A DNA stretch of 64,000 bases. Source: Rhynchonema sp. JSB1_4 (taxonomy: Eukaryota > Nematoda > Chromadorea > Monhysterida > Xyalidae). Position numbers and translations under genes: made by a program. The stretch lies in assembly GCA_030248065.1 (NCBI GenBank), contig JASAMV010006149.1:1-64000 (forward strand). The letters run 5' to 3'. A model generated the notes under the pieces. It was given only the letters and a program-made list of their open reading frames with translations. It ran no database searches and had not been told where the DNA came from. Shown in pieces: positions 11,801-22,238 of the stretch (positions are counted from its first letter, which is position 1; every line of letters starts with the position of its first letter).

Positions 11801-13183
11801 TCCGCACCTTAATTTGGTCTTTCTCATTCAAGCAGACCAAACTAATGCAACCGAAACACAATCCGGTGCAATGACATACGTGTTTGCAGCTGAAACAGGC
11901 GTGCTTCTGGGGTCGTCGTCACATCATGAGTGGCAGTGACTGTGGCCATGTGTTTGTGTGGGACAGACACAGCAAGAACGTGGTGCTGGTGCTCGAGGGC
12001 GACTCGCATGTGGTCAATTGCGTGCAGGCGAACCCCATGTATCCTGGTTGGTTTTTGAAATTCGGTTTCTTCTTCCCTGATCCACGAATTGTCCACAAAG
12101 TGACCTCAAAAAATCACTGCGGACGATATTAAACTTTGGAACGAGTCCGGTCCGGTCGTGTCTTGGGCACTTGACGATTTTTACAGACTTGCATTATAGT
12201 GGCCGTGTTTTCGAGACCAGCGGCAAAGATGTTCAATCGCCAAGTTTGATGTTGCGCTACCTATGTATTGCACGCACATCAAGCGCTGTCGTCGTGATCA
12301 AATCTGACTCAGATGCGAGCACAGTACATGCCAGTCATAATGTTTCAGTGTTGGCCACGAGCGGTATCCAGTACGACGTGAAAGTGTGGGCGCCGATAGC
12401 TGCCGACTGCGCAACCGATCAACAGAAAATCGATTCGGTCTGTGATTTGGGGGATAAAATTGCTGTATGTGTTGGGGGTTACTACAAATGAAACGCCCCC
12501 GGGCCGCCATTTCGGAGAGAAGAAGGATAAAGGAGCCCCAAATTGTGGGATTTTCTCTTTAATATGCTTCGAAAGTCCTAAAATAGCGCGTCAAGTGCAC
12601 CCATTTTCCATGAAATCTGGCTGTCGCGCGCGCACGAAGCGCAAAATTTCGCGCGCTACGCGCCCATGGTCACACTTTGTACGGTATTTAGCACATCATT
12701 GCCCAATTCTAAACAAGCACCAGATAAAAAAGACATTTCAAAAATAAGACAAGCACTGGATAAAAATGACTTTTTGACTTGATCCAGCCCTTGGTCGAAG
12801 GCTGGATCCGCCACTGGTGGGGGTCACTGCACAATTAGTAGTGGCACTCTTCAGTCTCCAATGGTTTGAGCATGACAATGAGGTGATGCTTCACATTCTA
12901 CTTTTAGCTGATGGAGACCAACAAACGAATGCTCGAGGAGACACGTGACACTGTGACGATACCTGCGATGTTCATGTTGCGTATGATCGCACAAATGAAT
13001 CAGAGTGAGCCATTTCATTGCTCCGAATATTGGCTAGCTGCTTGGTCGTCAACTCCGCCGTCCATAACACTTCTGCCTTGTAATGCACTGGGTTGCACGG
13101 GGCATTTGATACAGCATGGACGGCATTGTAGACCAAACCAGCCCCAAGTACATGACGTTAGTGGCAAGATGCGCAGTCCGTAA
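2879..13183 (+). CDS. DCAF6: DDB1- and CUL4-associated factor 6 (DCAF6/NRIP) homologue
   Basis: Fourteen exons: 2879-3019, 3938-4108, 4771-4875, 5000-5107, 5452-5587, 5856-6025, 6426-6582, 6886-7064, 7653-7860, 10469-10622, about 10870-11116, 11890-12046, 12349-12464 and 12908-13183. They give about 774 residues in one frame. The N-terminal half holds WD40 repeats (GRYLLSGSDDRTLAI, WLSCGEDCCVRQFDS, LAVGCTDSMARIYDLRR). Residues about 303-317 carry LRGDWSDTGPRARP, a signature I recognise from vertebrate DCAF6. An acidic, Gln- and Ser-rich linker follows, then KVYVGHRN-like and SGSDCGHVFVWDRHS repeats and a C-terminal LEETRDTVTIPAMFMLRM helix, all in the order of the human protein. The family acts as a substrate receptor of CUL4-DDB1 ubiquitin ligases and as a nuclear-receptor coactivator. 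The start is the ATG at 2879. The exon 11 acceptor is ambiguous (10825, 10840 or 10870). The last exon may instead splice at GTGAGC (13005) to an unseen exon. Several introns are packed with mobile elements. Confidence 0.93.
7101..7335. mobile_element. Foldback MITE in DCAF6 intron 8
   Basis: Terminal inverted repeats of about 45 bp: left TATAGTAAATTTCCAAATTC, right GAATTTGGAAATTTACTATA, with GCTGCCGCACAGTAAA... mirrored inside. The arms match nearly base for base; the loop is about 145 bp. A TA duplication at the ends is plausible. No ORF inside. Confidence 0.85.
7975..8222. repeat. Degenerate GGGCCA-GTACTTTTT tandem repeat, forward copy
   Basis: More than ten imperfect repeats of a 15-20 bp unit like TTTTGGGCCANGTACT. 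The block at about 8012-8072 reappears in reverse complement at about 9909-9972 with only a few mismatches. The tandem repeat keeps a reading frame open for some distance, which explains long but meaningless ORFs here. Confidence 0.75.
8834..9111. mobile_element. Foldback element in DCAF6 intron 9
   Basis: Inverted arms of about 30 bp: TATTGGTCGCACAATGACTT at 8834 and its near-exact reverse complement ending TGCGACCAATA at 9111. The interior of about 215 bp is non-coding. Confidence 0.7.
9253..9457. mobile_element. Foldback element in DCAF6 intron 9
   Basis: Inverted arms of about 38 bp: GGCAAACTACGCCAACACGA near 9260 and its mirror TCGTGTTGGTGTAGTTTGCC near 9430-9449. The loop is about 125 bp and has no coding potential. 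Confidence 0.7.
9546..9770. mobile_element. Foldback MITE, family C, copy 2
   Basis: Starts GGGTGGCATTTTCGAAACGG and ends CCGTTTCGAAAATATCACCC. Same palindromic organisation as the copy at 1621-1846. It lies in DCAF6 intron 9, between the two inverted GGGCCA repeat blocks. Confidence 0.88.
9906..10030. repeat. Degenerate GGGCCA tandem repeat, inverted copy
   Basis: Reverse-complement counterpart of part of 7975-8222. The segments around 9909-9972 and 8012-8072 pair over about 60 bp with few mismatches. The two blocks bracket about 1.7 kb of intron. Confidence 0.75.
10107..10182 (-). pseudogene. Fragment resembling an exon of the PAN-type gene
   Basis: About 75 bp of DCAF6 intron 9 resembles 41369-41445, part of an exon of the minus-strand gene at 45035-40734. 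Read on the minus strand, one frame gives NWPEVFAPTRPGTSPVC, against NLPEAFTLTSPGASVC in the intact exon. No splice sites or longer frame flank it, so it looks like a captured or decayed exon piece. Confidence 0.35.
11321..11551. mobile_element. Foldback MITE, family C, copy 3
   Basis: Starts GGGTGATATTTTCGAAACGG and ends CGTTTCGAAAATTCCACCC. About 231 bp, in DCAF6 intron 11. The spacer between arms holds the same ACGTTAATAACAGGCAATGT core as the other copies. Confidence 0.88.
12480..12816. mobile_element. hAT-type MITE, family D, copy 1 (degenerate)
   Basis: The right end reads GGCTGGATCCGCCACTG, the mirror of the CAGTGGCGGATCCAG end at 17951. Internal blocks (GCCATTTCGGAGAGA, GCGCGTCAAG, TCCATGAAAT, TGGATAAAA) match the 17951-18253 copy in reverse orientation. 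The left terminus is decayed. Near-matching octamers TTGGGGGT (12472) and GTGGGGGT (12817) may be the target duplication. It lies in the penultimate DCAF6 intron, about 15 bases after the donor. Confidence 0.65.
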
Positions 13184-14438
13184 CGCTGCGCCGCGACTGT
13201 CAGAGTTGATGACTAGAGAGGCCGGACTATAAGTGGACTATACTAAGAGTTCACGATCTTAGTTGACGAGCCCTGATATCTATCCCGGCATCAAACTTAG
13301 TGGTAGATTTGGTCTTGGCCATGTGTCATTGAATCAAGGTTATTTCGAAGTTAGCTGGTGCTTTTATTTGCCACCAGCATAAAAGTTGTCCCCACCACGG
13401 CGAAGAGAGCTTTTACGCTGCTTTAGATCTGAGGCATTAGTGAGTCTCGAAATGTATTCGAGTCAAAATAGGCGCGCAACCAAGGCAGATCAGATCACCA
13501 AATTTGACACGAGCCACGTGAAACATCAACACATCTAGTGTTTCGTCCAGGGCGTCGCGGTGGTGCTGCTGCGAGCGACGATAATCCGGCCGATGACAGC
13601 TCATGATTACGACTTCACTGATTTTCATAATTCATAAACTTTGTTCTATTTATACAAACACATATTCTTAACGCAACTTTTTTGGTCCCTAACTGCGGCA
13701 ATGTTCCTTCCCCGGCGCTGTGCTTCTTTGTATCAAGACCCTATCTAGTCAGCTTAGCGCATCGTGTGTGTTCTTGCTCATCAGATTATTTTTAATGATA
13801 CAAAAACTTTATTTTATCATGTTGTGTACATACCGTTGAGCAGAGTCTGGTTTTACATTATATATTTTATCAAACATGTTATTTGAGAAAACCTAATGAA
13901 CTTAAAATAAATTCATTCAATAATGCTAGTCCATCATTCGTGATCGTCCACTGCAAATTTTACAATTCAATTTTTGTGACGATACCTGGCCAACGACAAT
14001 TGAGCAGAATTTGCAGCAACGCACATTGAAACTGTCGAATGACGCACGAACTTATTGTCAGTGTGGCATCTTGTGTCCAAATCTGTCATAATCATGAAGC
14101 GCGCCTTGGCCTGATGGATTACCCTGCGTGCATCGTGTTTCATGAGACCCAGTCAAGGAGTGGGGCCCTTATTTCAACAAACTGTACCTAAAACGTGCAG
14201 TTTTTTATTGACAGTTAGTTCTATCTATGTGGCCAAGGCATCGAGATTACTCCAAGGAGTATTTCTTCTATCTCTCTCGTTCTCAGTGTTGTGACTTACC
14301 AGACAACATTTTTTTATCTCGAATGCGTTTCATATATATTTTTCAGAGCAGAGAAGTGAACGTTTCTATTTTGGATGCCGTGCATCTACAGTACTGCTTA
14401 CTTCGTTGCATTACATTTGGCTTACCGTCACAAAAAAG

Positions 14439-14799
14439 TAGGGTGGGTCAAAAATAGCTTTACTAGGTTAAGGCTTATGTATACGTGGGAAACTCGTCAA
14501 AAAATACTTCAAATTGAGAAGCGGGGTGTCTCGGACACGAGGAATCCGAACATTGGCCTCATGTTTTGGATCCGTCAGTCTGGGTCCATCCAATAAATGG
14601 GAGGATCCGATCAACTCCAGACCCATTTGATCGGGTCACGTTTCCTGGACCCAAAGATGATGGGAAAAAAAATTATGTCAATACGAATACCCTGTGTCCG
14701 AAACCTCCGGTTCTCGATTTTCATCCCAAAATTGAAGCATTTTTGTTCGAGTTTCCCACACAAGCCTTAACCTTGTAAAGCTATTTTTGACCCGCCCTA
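14439..14799. mobile_element. Foldback MITE with 55-bp inverted ends
   Basis: The left end TAGGGTGGGTCAAAAATAGC continues into TTTACTAGGTTAAGGCTTA. The right end is its mirror, finishing GCTATTTTTGACCCGCCCTA. Length 361 bp. The end structure TA-GGG...CCC-TA suggests a TA target site. No coding sequence inside. Confidence 0.85.
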
Positions 14800-15805
14800 A
14801 ATTTAGGCAACTTGTTGTTTGTTAAAACTCCCGTTACATCGTCCGGATTAAATTCAGCCGACCATGAACACCGATCTGTATCAGTTCACCGTCATCCGTG
14901 TTGTGTGGGTGTTTGATTCAGTAATCTCTCAACTGCCAGGTACGCCCATGTTGTTGTTTGTGCTGGTCGGTCATTGTGACCGGCTCTTGTCTGTTCTTTA
15001 TTGCTTCATTTTCTCCAAACATAGAAACAGCGCATGTGTGTATCGTCCCAGTTCGATATAACTAAGTTTCATTTGCACGGCCGGAAGGGCGCTTAGGTAG
15101 CTACATACGTTGGTATACTAACGTACGCAGCGTGGACATTATTAGAATGTTAGTGCCGCGCCCGCGTATGAGCACATACAGCTTGAGCTCGTAACCATTT
15201 GGCCTCTATAGTTCGGCAACAACGTTTACGGAATTTGGAGCCGCATAAGCATCAGCTGTGAAATTTGTTGCTAAACTTGTCTGAAACGAAACATGCGCCT
15301 ATGATGTGACCTGGAGTGTGTGCTTATGCGCACGGTACCATGTTTCTAAGCCTTTGCTATATACAGCACAGGCGCATGTGAGTGTCTTAGCTCGATAACG
15401 ACCACGATAGACCTATGCGCACAATAATGCGATGTTGTGTAGCAGCTGCGCAGTCAAAGCTTTATGTAACCCATAGCTTGTCAGCCAGTACAGCTGCAGG
15501 CTGCAGCTTGCATGTGCACCTTACTAGGTGACTGAACAGGTTGTATGCATGATGTTGACTATACTCTGGCTGTGGTCGTGTCGTCACTTGTAGGCAGCCG
15601 TCTGTAGCTGCATATTTTGCCAAAGTTTTCATGGACCACCGTCGTGTAGGTACTAGATACACATTTACGTAAGTTCCTGTTCTTTGGAAAACGTGGATAG
15701 ACTCATGTGTCTGTACGCACATACTGCACTTGTACACTTTGGTCGACATATGGTTGGTTCAATGTATCCTGCGGTTCTCATGTTTGCGTCCCCGTAGCCT
15801 ATCAG

Positions 15806-16139
15806 CAGTGTAGTGGCAGGCAGATGGTTGCAAGGTACCCCCTACCCAGCCTCCGGAAGGTTGCAAGGTACATACCCCAGGGTCCGAAAAAAGGGTGTTT
15901 TGCATGCATTATACTGCAAAAGTGGCCCAGAAATTGGTATTTTTTTGCATTTTGGCCGAAAATTTGCCTAAAATAGCTATATTTTACCCATTTTTGCCTA
16001 TGAAAACCATAAATTGATGGTTGCAAGGTTCCCTCCGGGATGTTTGCAAGGTACCTACCCTTCCCCCACCCCCCAAGGGGTGGTTGCTAGGTACCTACAC
16101 CTTAGGAGGGAATCCCCCATCCCCCCAGCCACTACACTG
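15806..16139. mobile_element. hAT-type MITE with perfect 8-bp target duplication
   Basis: Terminal inverted repeats CAGTGTAGTGGC (15806-15817) and GCCACTACACTG (16128-16139) are flanked on both sides by CCTATCAG (15798-15805 and 16140-16147). An 8-bp duplication with a CAGTG terminus is typical of hAT transposons. The 334-bp interior carries several copies of a GGTTGCAAGGTACC motif and no transposase, so it must have been moved in trans. Confidence 0.92.
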
Positions 16140-16553
16140 CCTATCAGGCCCAACTGTTGCAGCAACGTACATTATGTTGCCAAACTACACCCCGGCACGC
16201 AAGGTATACATGCGAGCAGTGCCTTTGCAGGCACGAGCCTAATAACGGAGAGAGAGTACCATTTTACACAAGGACTCGGCATCTGAACCATGCTCCAGCT
16301 TATTTTGTTCCGTGGTGTACACTGAATGTGCACACTTTTTAATTTGTGCATGAAGTACATGTATTTATGAATGTGGCGAGGTACCATGGCATTTGAAGTA
16401 CTTTCTGGAACAATTTGAATAGCTTTTTATCGCCCTTTGTGCACCTAAGCTTCAAGACTACATACGTAAACATATAAGAACTTATACTGTGTGTAGCCCA
16501 ACAAAGTGATATGCGGCTTGCAGGCAACATGGCATCGCGTGGCTTATACTAAT

Positions 16554-16586
16554 GTGGTCAAATCATCTCGTCAAACAAAGTCGTCG
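16554..16586. repeat. Family E terminal repeat, solo copy
   Basis: The 33-bp string starting GTGGTCAAATCATCTCGTCA is identical to the left arm of the palindromic element at 37523-37631. No opposing arm is visible nearby, so this is a partial copy. Confidence 0.6.
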
Positions 16587-17950
16587 TTTCCTCCCAGCTC
16601 TCTTGTATGAATACATGTGGAACGACGTGCTCACTCAGAATTCGTTGTTTTTGCCACTATTTGTCAACGTGCACGCAGTGGTGTCGTTGGGAAATCAAAA
16701 ATTTCCCATATACAGTATAGATGCCCCAAATTTTGGGGTTAAAAAGTCATTTCTTCGGGGTGCTGCTGCTCTGACCGATTTCCCATTGCCGCCGTGGCAG
16801 AGCTAGCCCCCTCCAAACCCACCCCTAACGACACAACTGCATGCACGCACATGTGGAATATGATCGTAATGACGTCAGTGTATGGTATGCTCTCATGGCA
16901 ACTGGCAGGCACATTATGTCTTATCAGATGGCAGTTGTTCCCATGCTCAAGCTCATTGCGCTTGGGTTAGTAATTTAAAGAACAAAAAATGGTCCACTAA
17001 CAAATCTAAGGACATTAAGTTTTCTTGTACTTCCCTTGCAAAATCAGGATGATCTATCAAGACGTCGACTTTCGGATTTGGAGATATGAACTGACATTCC
17101 TTGTGTTGAACATACAGTAAGTTCCGAACTTCAGCCATTAAGGCCGTGAACCAGCTCAAGGGTATTGTATATACATATGTAGTCATATCAGATTGGAAAA
17201 TGTCCGTTTCTTGATGCGCGCCGTCCAGTGTCGTTCGTTTTGTATTTATTATCATCTAACACAGCTGGATTCAATAGCTCACTCGAATTTTTAATCCCGT
17301 GATAACACAACAACACGTGCGTTTGTTCTCATTAGTCGTGCATCGCGCTCTTACCAACATGGCTCAACTCTGACGCGTTATTCCCAAAGTGAAAAGGCGC
17401 CATCATGTTTCGCAGCATCCATGGATACTACCCATGATAAACTTCAGCCATGTAATTCTACAAATAAGACGGTAGCCTACCATGTTCAAGGTATATGTGG
17501 TCAAACTCGGCCAAGGAATTCCAAATGCTCAGCTAGGGAACCAAATGTTGCTCACCGGTCTCCTCCTTCATGTGTATGGTCATATTAAATAGTCACAGAC
17601 AAAAAACACATGCCACTAGCGACATACATACCTACGCGCAGAATACTGCTTTGCATGAGCATAAGCGCAGCCCTCGAACAAATTCGCAAAGAGAAACGTG
17701 TGAAACTGCAGTTGACTTATTTATGCCACCACGAGCTCGTTTGTGGATTAATCTCAGGACGTCTTGTGAATGGTCAGAACGTCACTCAACCCATTTTTGC
17801 ACTTCTTTCTCCTCGGTCATGGATCCTAGACTGCTTTTGTTGTCACAGCACGTTTGCGTTGGTCATAAGCACATATACCTAGCAGTATAGCAACTGCGAC
17901 GGCATAATGATGCACCTAATTGGGACAAAGAATACAGCATTATATCACGA

Positions 17951-18253
17951 CAGTGGCGGATCCAGCTTTCGGCCAAGGGAGACCAAATCCTAAACGTCAA
18001 TTTTATCTGGCGCAGATTTGATTTTTCAAAAATCGTTTTCATCAAGTGCTTACTGTATTTGTAGTTGGGTGATTTTAAGCCAAATACGACCTAAAATTTT
18101 GCACTTTTTACGCGCGGTCATATTTCATAGAAATGAGTGCGCTTGACGCGCGGAGCGCCCGTTTTCCTTCGTCTCTCCGAAATGGTGGCCTCTTCAGGGT
18201 CCACTTTGACCAAAGGGGGCCTAGGCCCCTGTGACCCCCTGGATCCGCTGGTG
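17951..18253. mobile_element. hAT-type MITE, family D, copy 2
   Basis: The left end is CAGTGGCGGATCCAG and the right end CTGGATCCGCTGGTG. Flanking octamers TATCACGA (17943-17950) and TATCACAA (18254-18261) differ at one base, as expected for an aged 8-bp duplication. The interior matches the copy at 12480-12816 in reverse orientation. Non-coding. Confidence 0.82.
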
Positions 18254-20799
18254 TATCACAATACACACAACTTATACATATGCAGTTTCTACAAAAATCC
18301 CCGTGTCGTGCTTCGCATTGACTCACTGTATCAGCGCGCCTGTTGAACTGGTTTTACGCGGCACATCCATCCATTGCAATCCCGCTGTATCCATTTGAAC
18401 AAATTGAAACTCTACAAAAAATGCAATATATTGTGTCCTTTGAGCCCACAAGCCCTCATATCTGATGTATTATCAAATATTGGCTCACAGTGCACAACAA
18501 GCAATCGCGTACAGTACACGTACTGTATGTCACCAGACTGTGTGCGTATCAAACAGCGATTGCTTACTTTTGGTCGCGGACTGGGGGGCTTCGGGCAGCC
18601 ACACACGCATGCTAATTGTGGCAGATATGTATGTATGTACGGTACAGTAGGTACAGTATAATAATATGTACGTACTTGAATTTATCAGGTCCCGTTGTCC
18701 TACGGTGACGAGCGAACAAAACTTTCCTGCCACGCTGTGCCCAAGAAATCAAGCCCGGTTTCCTATAATATAGGGTGGCACTCAACCCAACGTGTCTAGC
18801 GGCCGACCGATGGTTATTTGCGCCGATAAAAATTTTAGCGCGCGCTTTCACAACGGCTGCGTTTGAAGCAGAAACGATCGAGCGGCTGCTGCACTGAGCG
18901 CGGAGTGGGCACACATACAAGGTACACATGAACGTGCTTGTCGACGCCAGAAGCGAACTGCTGGCTCTGGCATCACTTGGCCATTCTTGCACGCTTCAGA
19001 GAGAGGCGTCCGTATAAAAGGCGAGTTTTTGAACGCTGTTATTTGATTGGACCCCACACCCACAAACAAGAGCCGAGCGAGACAACAGTATATCTGTGTC
19101 TTCTCATTTGATTAGATCCATGCTCCTTACCGAAACTGAGTCCTCAAACGGGCGTTGTTGTGCGTCCAGCTATGTATACTGTTCAGCTTTTCATTCACGC
19201 CAATATTGTCTGTGTGTGTAGGCGCTTCTAAAATGTTCCATGCCGGCCGGCGAAACACAGGACTTTTTTTGATAGCACACGCGAGCCCAGCCCTTATTTG
19301 TTCACATTGATTTATATGAAAAGAAATACACCCACACTGAACGTCGGTCGGTCCTATCTTTTTATGCCACTTACTGTACTGTATGTACAGGCAGCGCACT
19401 TACCTAAGTATAGACGTCGCCCACATATACATATATACGTATAGGTATACCATGCCAAATTCTAAACGGACATACTGTATGTCATTTACGCCAAACTTTG
19501 ACTTTTTTCACGCAGATAACTTGAAGCACACATAAAAAGTCGCTTGTTTTGATCGCGAAACCTGGTAAGGCACGATTGAAAGGGCTACACTCATGTGGCT
19601 TGTGGCTTTGGCAAGCCACAGACAAGCGGTTCAATAAGGCAGAGTCCAGCGCGTGAAATACGAGCTTTCAGTCAATGTATATTTTACGGTATGAGTCCCT
19701 CGATTCCGCTGAACCATATACAGAAAGGACACAACTACAATGTAGTGGTCAAGGGACACCTTCGAGTGCAAAGGGATAAGTTTGGTCATTCGTGTCGGTA
19801 AGGGTAGGTGCAAATGGCAAGCACGCCTGCAACATTATCTTTGGAATTGCCGATGTTTCAGATCAGATACAGAGCACCACCACTAAGCGTGTGTGCCTGT
19901 CATGCCCCTGTCTTTGCTTTGTCTTCTTTGTCTCTCTTTTGAGCTCTTTTATCTATAAGAACAGTGGTGTCCTATTGACACGACAGACAAGGGATAAACG
20001 AAGATGCAAGCCAGTCGCGCGAAGCACCGGCCACAAAACTACATACGTAACGAGGTGCGCACCTCGGGCACCTTGGTCTTTGTCACGTACATACGTATAT
20101 GTCTCGAATTACTGGCTGGATCACATTACATTACATGTACGTATGTATTTGTTCGTATCGTGTAGGTTGTTCTGCAACCACAGTGTCTCTTACTAACTTC
20201 ACGTTCCAGTACTGTCATCGCAATGAAACTATTTTCGACGAACAGTGCTCCTATCACATGAGTTCTGGCAAAGGCCTGGATGTACAATATCGTGAATTTT
20301 GAGCCCATGCTCTCACCCCACACTCACAGTTCGGTCTTGATCTGTATCTGTCTTGGGGCAACCCATCGTGTTTGCTTCCCCACGAACTTTATGTTCTCGG
20401 TCCGGCCCGGTCTTGCCCCTGTCACGTGTGTCATTGTGCAGAGATATTTCTTGTTAAAGTAATTTCGACCAGAGTACAGATTTCTTTACTATGCACATGG
20501 CTGTAAATGAATCGCATTTTTTCACATCGGTCGAAGTAATAGTGTAAATCCATGTCATTAATTCAAAATTTAATTCAAAAAGTCCGCGCTGCCGGCACGG
20601 GATCGAATTGTACAGAGCCGACCACCATGCCGTCCACTGTGTTCACTCGCAGTCTGAGAGTGCGCTGCGCGCCAGCCGCAACACACATTGTGCCATTAGC
20701 ACTGTCAGCGTGCCAAATTCGATTGCGCCTTTTCGTCCTCTATCCATCCCTGGGCACTAGTCTTGCTCGCGCCCGGTGGTGGTTTTAGGTTTTGCCCAT

Positions 20800-20916
20800 A
20801 GGCTTATGTTCAGGCCTATATGTTTGGCTTGAACAGGCGTAGCCTAGGCGTAAGCCTGGTTAGGAGCCTAAGCCTAAGACGCCTATAAATCTCAGCCTAA
20901 GCCTAAGAACTAATCT
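20800..20916. repeat. Degenerate interstitial telomere-like repeat (GCCTAA)n
   Basis: Repeated GCCTAAGCCTAAG blocks interspersed with GGCTTA, AGGCGTAGCCTAGGCG and related variants. The unit is the reverse complement of TTAGGC, the telomere hexamer of most nematodes. It is degenerate and far from a pure array. Confidence 0.65.
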
Positions 20917-22238
20917 GAACTGAAACTATCACCCGGCGTGAGCAACGCCAGTTCTCATCGTGTCTGTGTGCGGCGCAAAGGAAAATAGAGTGAATTTCGT
21001 GTTGCTTTATGTATGTATGTACATACATACATACGTAGGTGCATGTACACCTCGCCTTGATGTAGGGGACAACGATTTCGAAAACCTTGCTCGGTTTCAG
21101 TTTTGACGTTGGATGGTTCTGAATTTAGACTGATCGAACATTTCTCAGACCACCAAGACCTATTCACAATTAAAACAACCAGTGATAACGTATTGAGTAT
21201 TGTTATTCGACGTCCACGAACTGACGTCTGGGTCAGGTCGATATCTTTGGAGACCACGGTGGTCATAATCGCAATTGCTGCATTGCGTCCGTGTCCGTGG
21301 TGTGTTGTATAATGTCGTCATGAAGACAATGCACATGCCATTGATGTTGTTGGGATCAAAAATCTTCTTGCTCCTTCCAAGCACAGAACTATGCCATTAG
21401 CACCCAATAATTTCAAAAGCTGGGTAGGCACAGGCAAGGACGTGGATATCATTATGACAAGCAGTTGTCAGTCAAGGTGTTCTAATCATAGGGATACGCC
21501 ATGCAGGTCGCATGCGAGTTAGTGATAGTACCACATGGGTTCGGGCATTCAGCATTCCGCGCTTGTTACAACCAATAAAAGTCAAGGTCAACGCACCAGA
21601 CCACAGTCTCAGTCAGCTAGGGCAGAACTTCAGTGAAATGTGTGACGTATGTAAGCGCATCTTGACCAACGTGGATTGCCAACCACGCACAGCAGCACGA
21701 TAATGAGGCGAGCACGATGTGCATATGCTACATAATTCTCGTGAAATCCGCTTGATGTTGTTGCAATCTAGTCAAATTGAAGTCACGTTGTTTTGCACGT
21801 CTGGGTTTCATTCCGACTGTGGGCTGACTCAGCGACTGGCATTTTGCATATACATGTGTTGCCGATTTGTTCACTTGTACGCGCTCTAAATGGATGCGAA
21901 CCAATGCCTGGATTTATAATTTCTTTTTGCTTACGTGTCCCAGCTTTTAAAACGGCGGTGCAGCTACCCAGACGATCCAGGGACTCTAATTCAATGATCT
22001 TTCAGCGTCACAATTAGCACTCTGGGTACAGCTGAACACGTGAAAATGTGCGCTAGTCGACTGCTGTTTCACGTCGATTTTAACTCATTTCGACATGAAC
22101 ACGATTCGGAGTAAAAAAATTCACCAACTTCAATCGTTTGCTCGAAAGTACTGTGTCATCCTCCAAGTTGATCGAGAATAAATCGATCGATCCATGTAAT
22201 AAACTAACTGACGCTGTCATAAATTAATCATTAAAAAC

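Larger units (their letters stand above)
13184..22238. other. Gene-poor region (9 kb) with transposon relics
   Basis: I found no run of splice-linked exons on either strand. Recognisable contents are MITEs at 14439-14799, 15806-16139 and 17951-18253, a family E end at 16554-16586, ATGT/ACAT simple repeats (about 21007-21037) and a degenerate GCCTAA array at 20800-20916. A 100-residue minus-strand ORF at 17255-16953 has no recognisable family. Confidence 0.5.

Noticed and set aside
19792..20196. 134-codon + frame
   Set aside because: Low-complexity hydrophobic and basic sequence with no splice context; likely chance.
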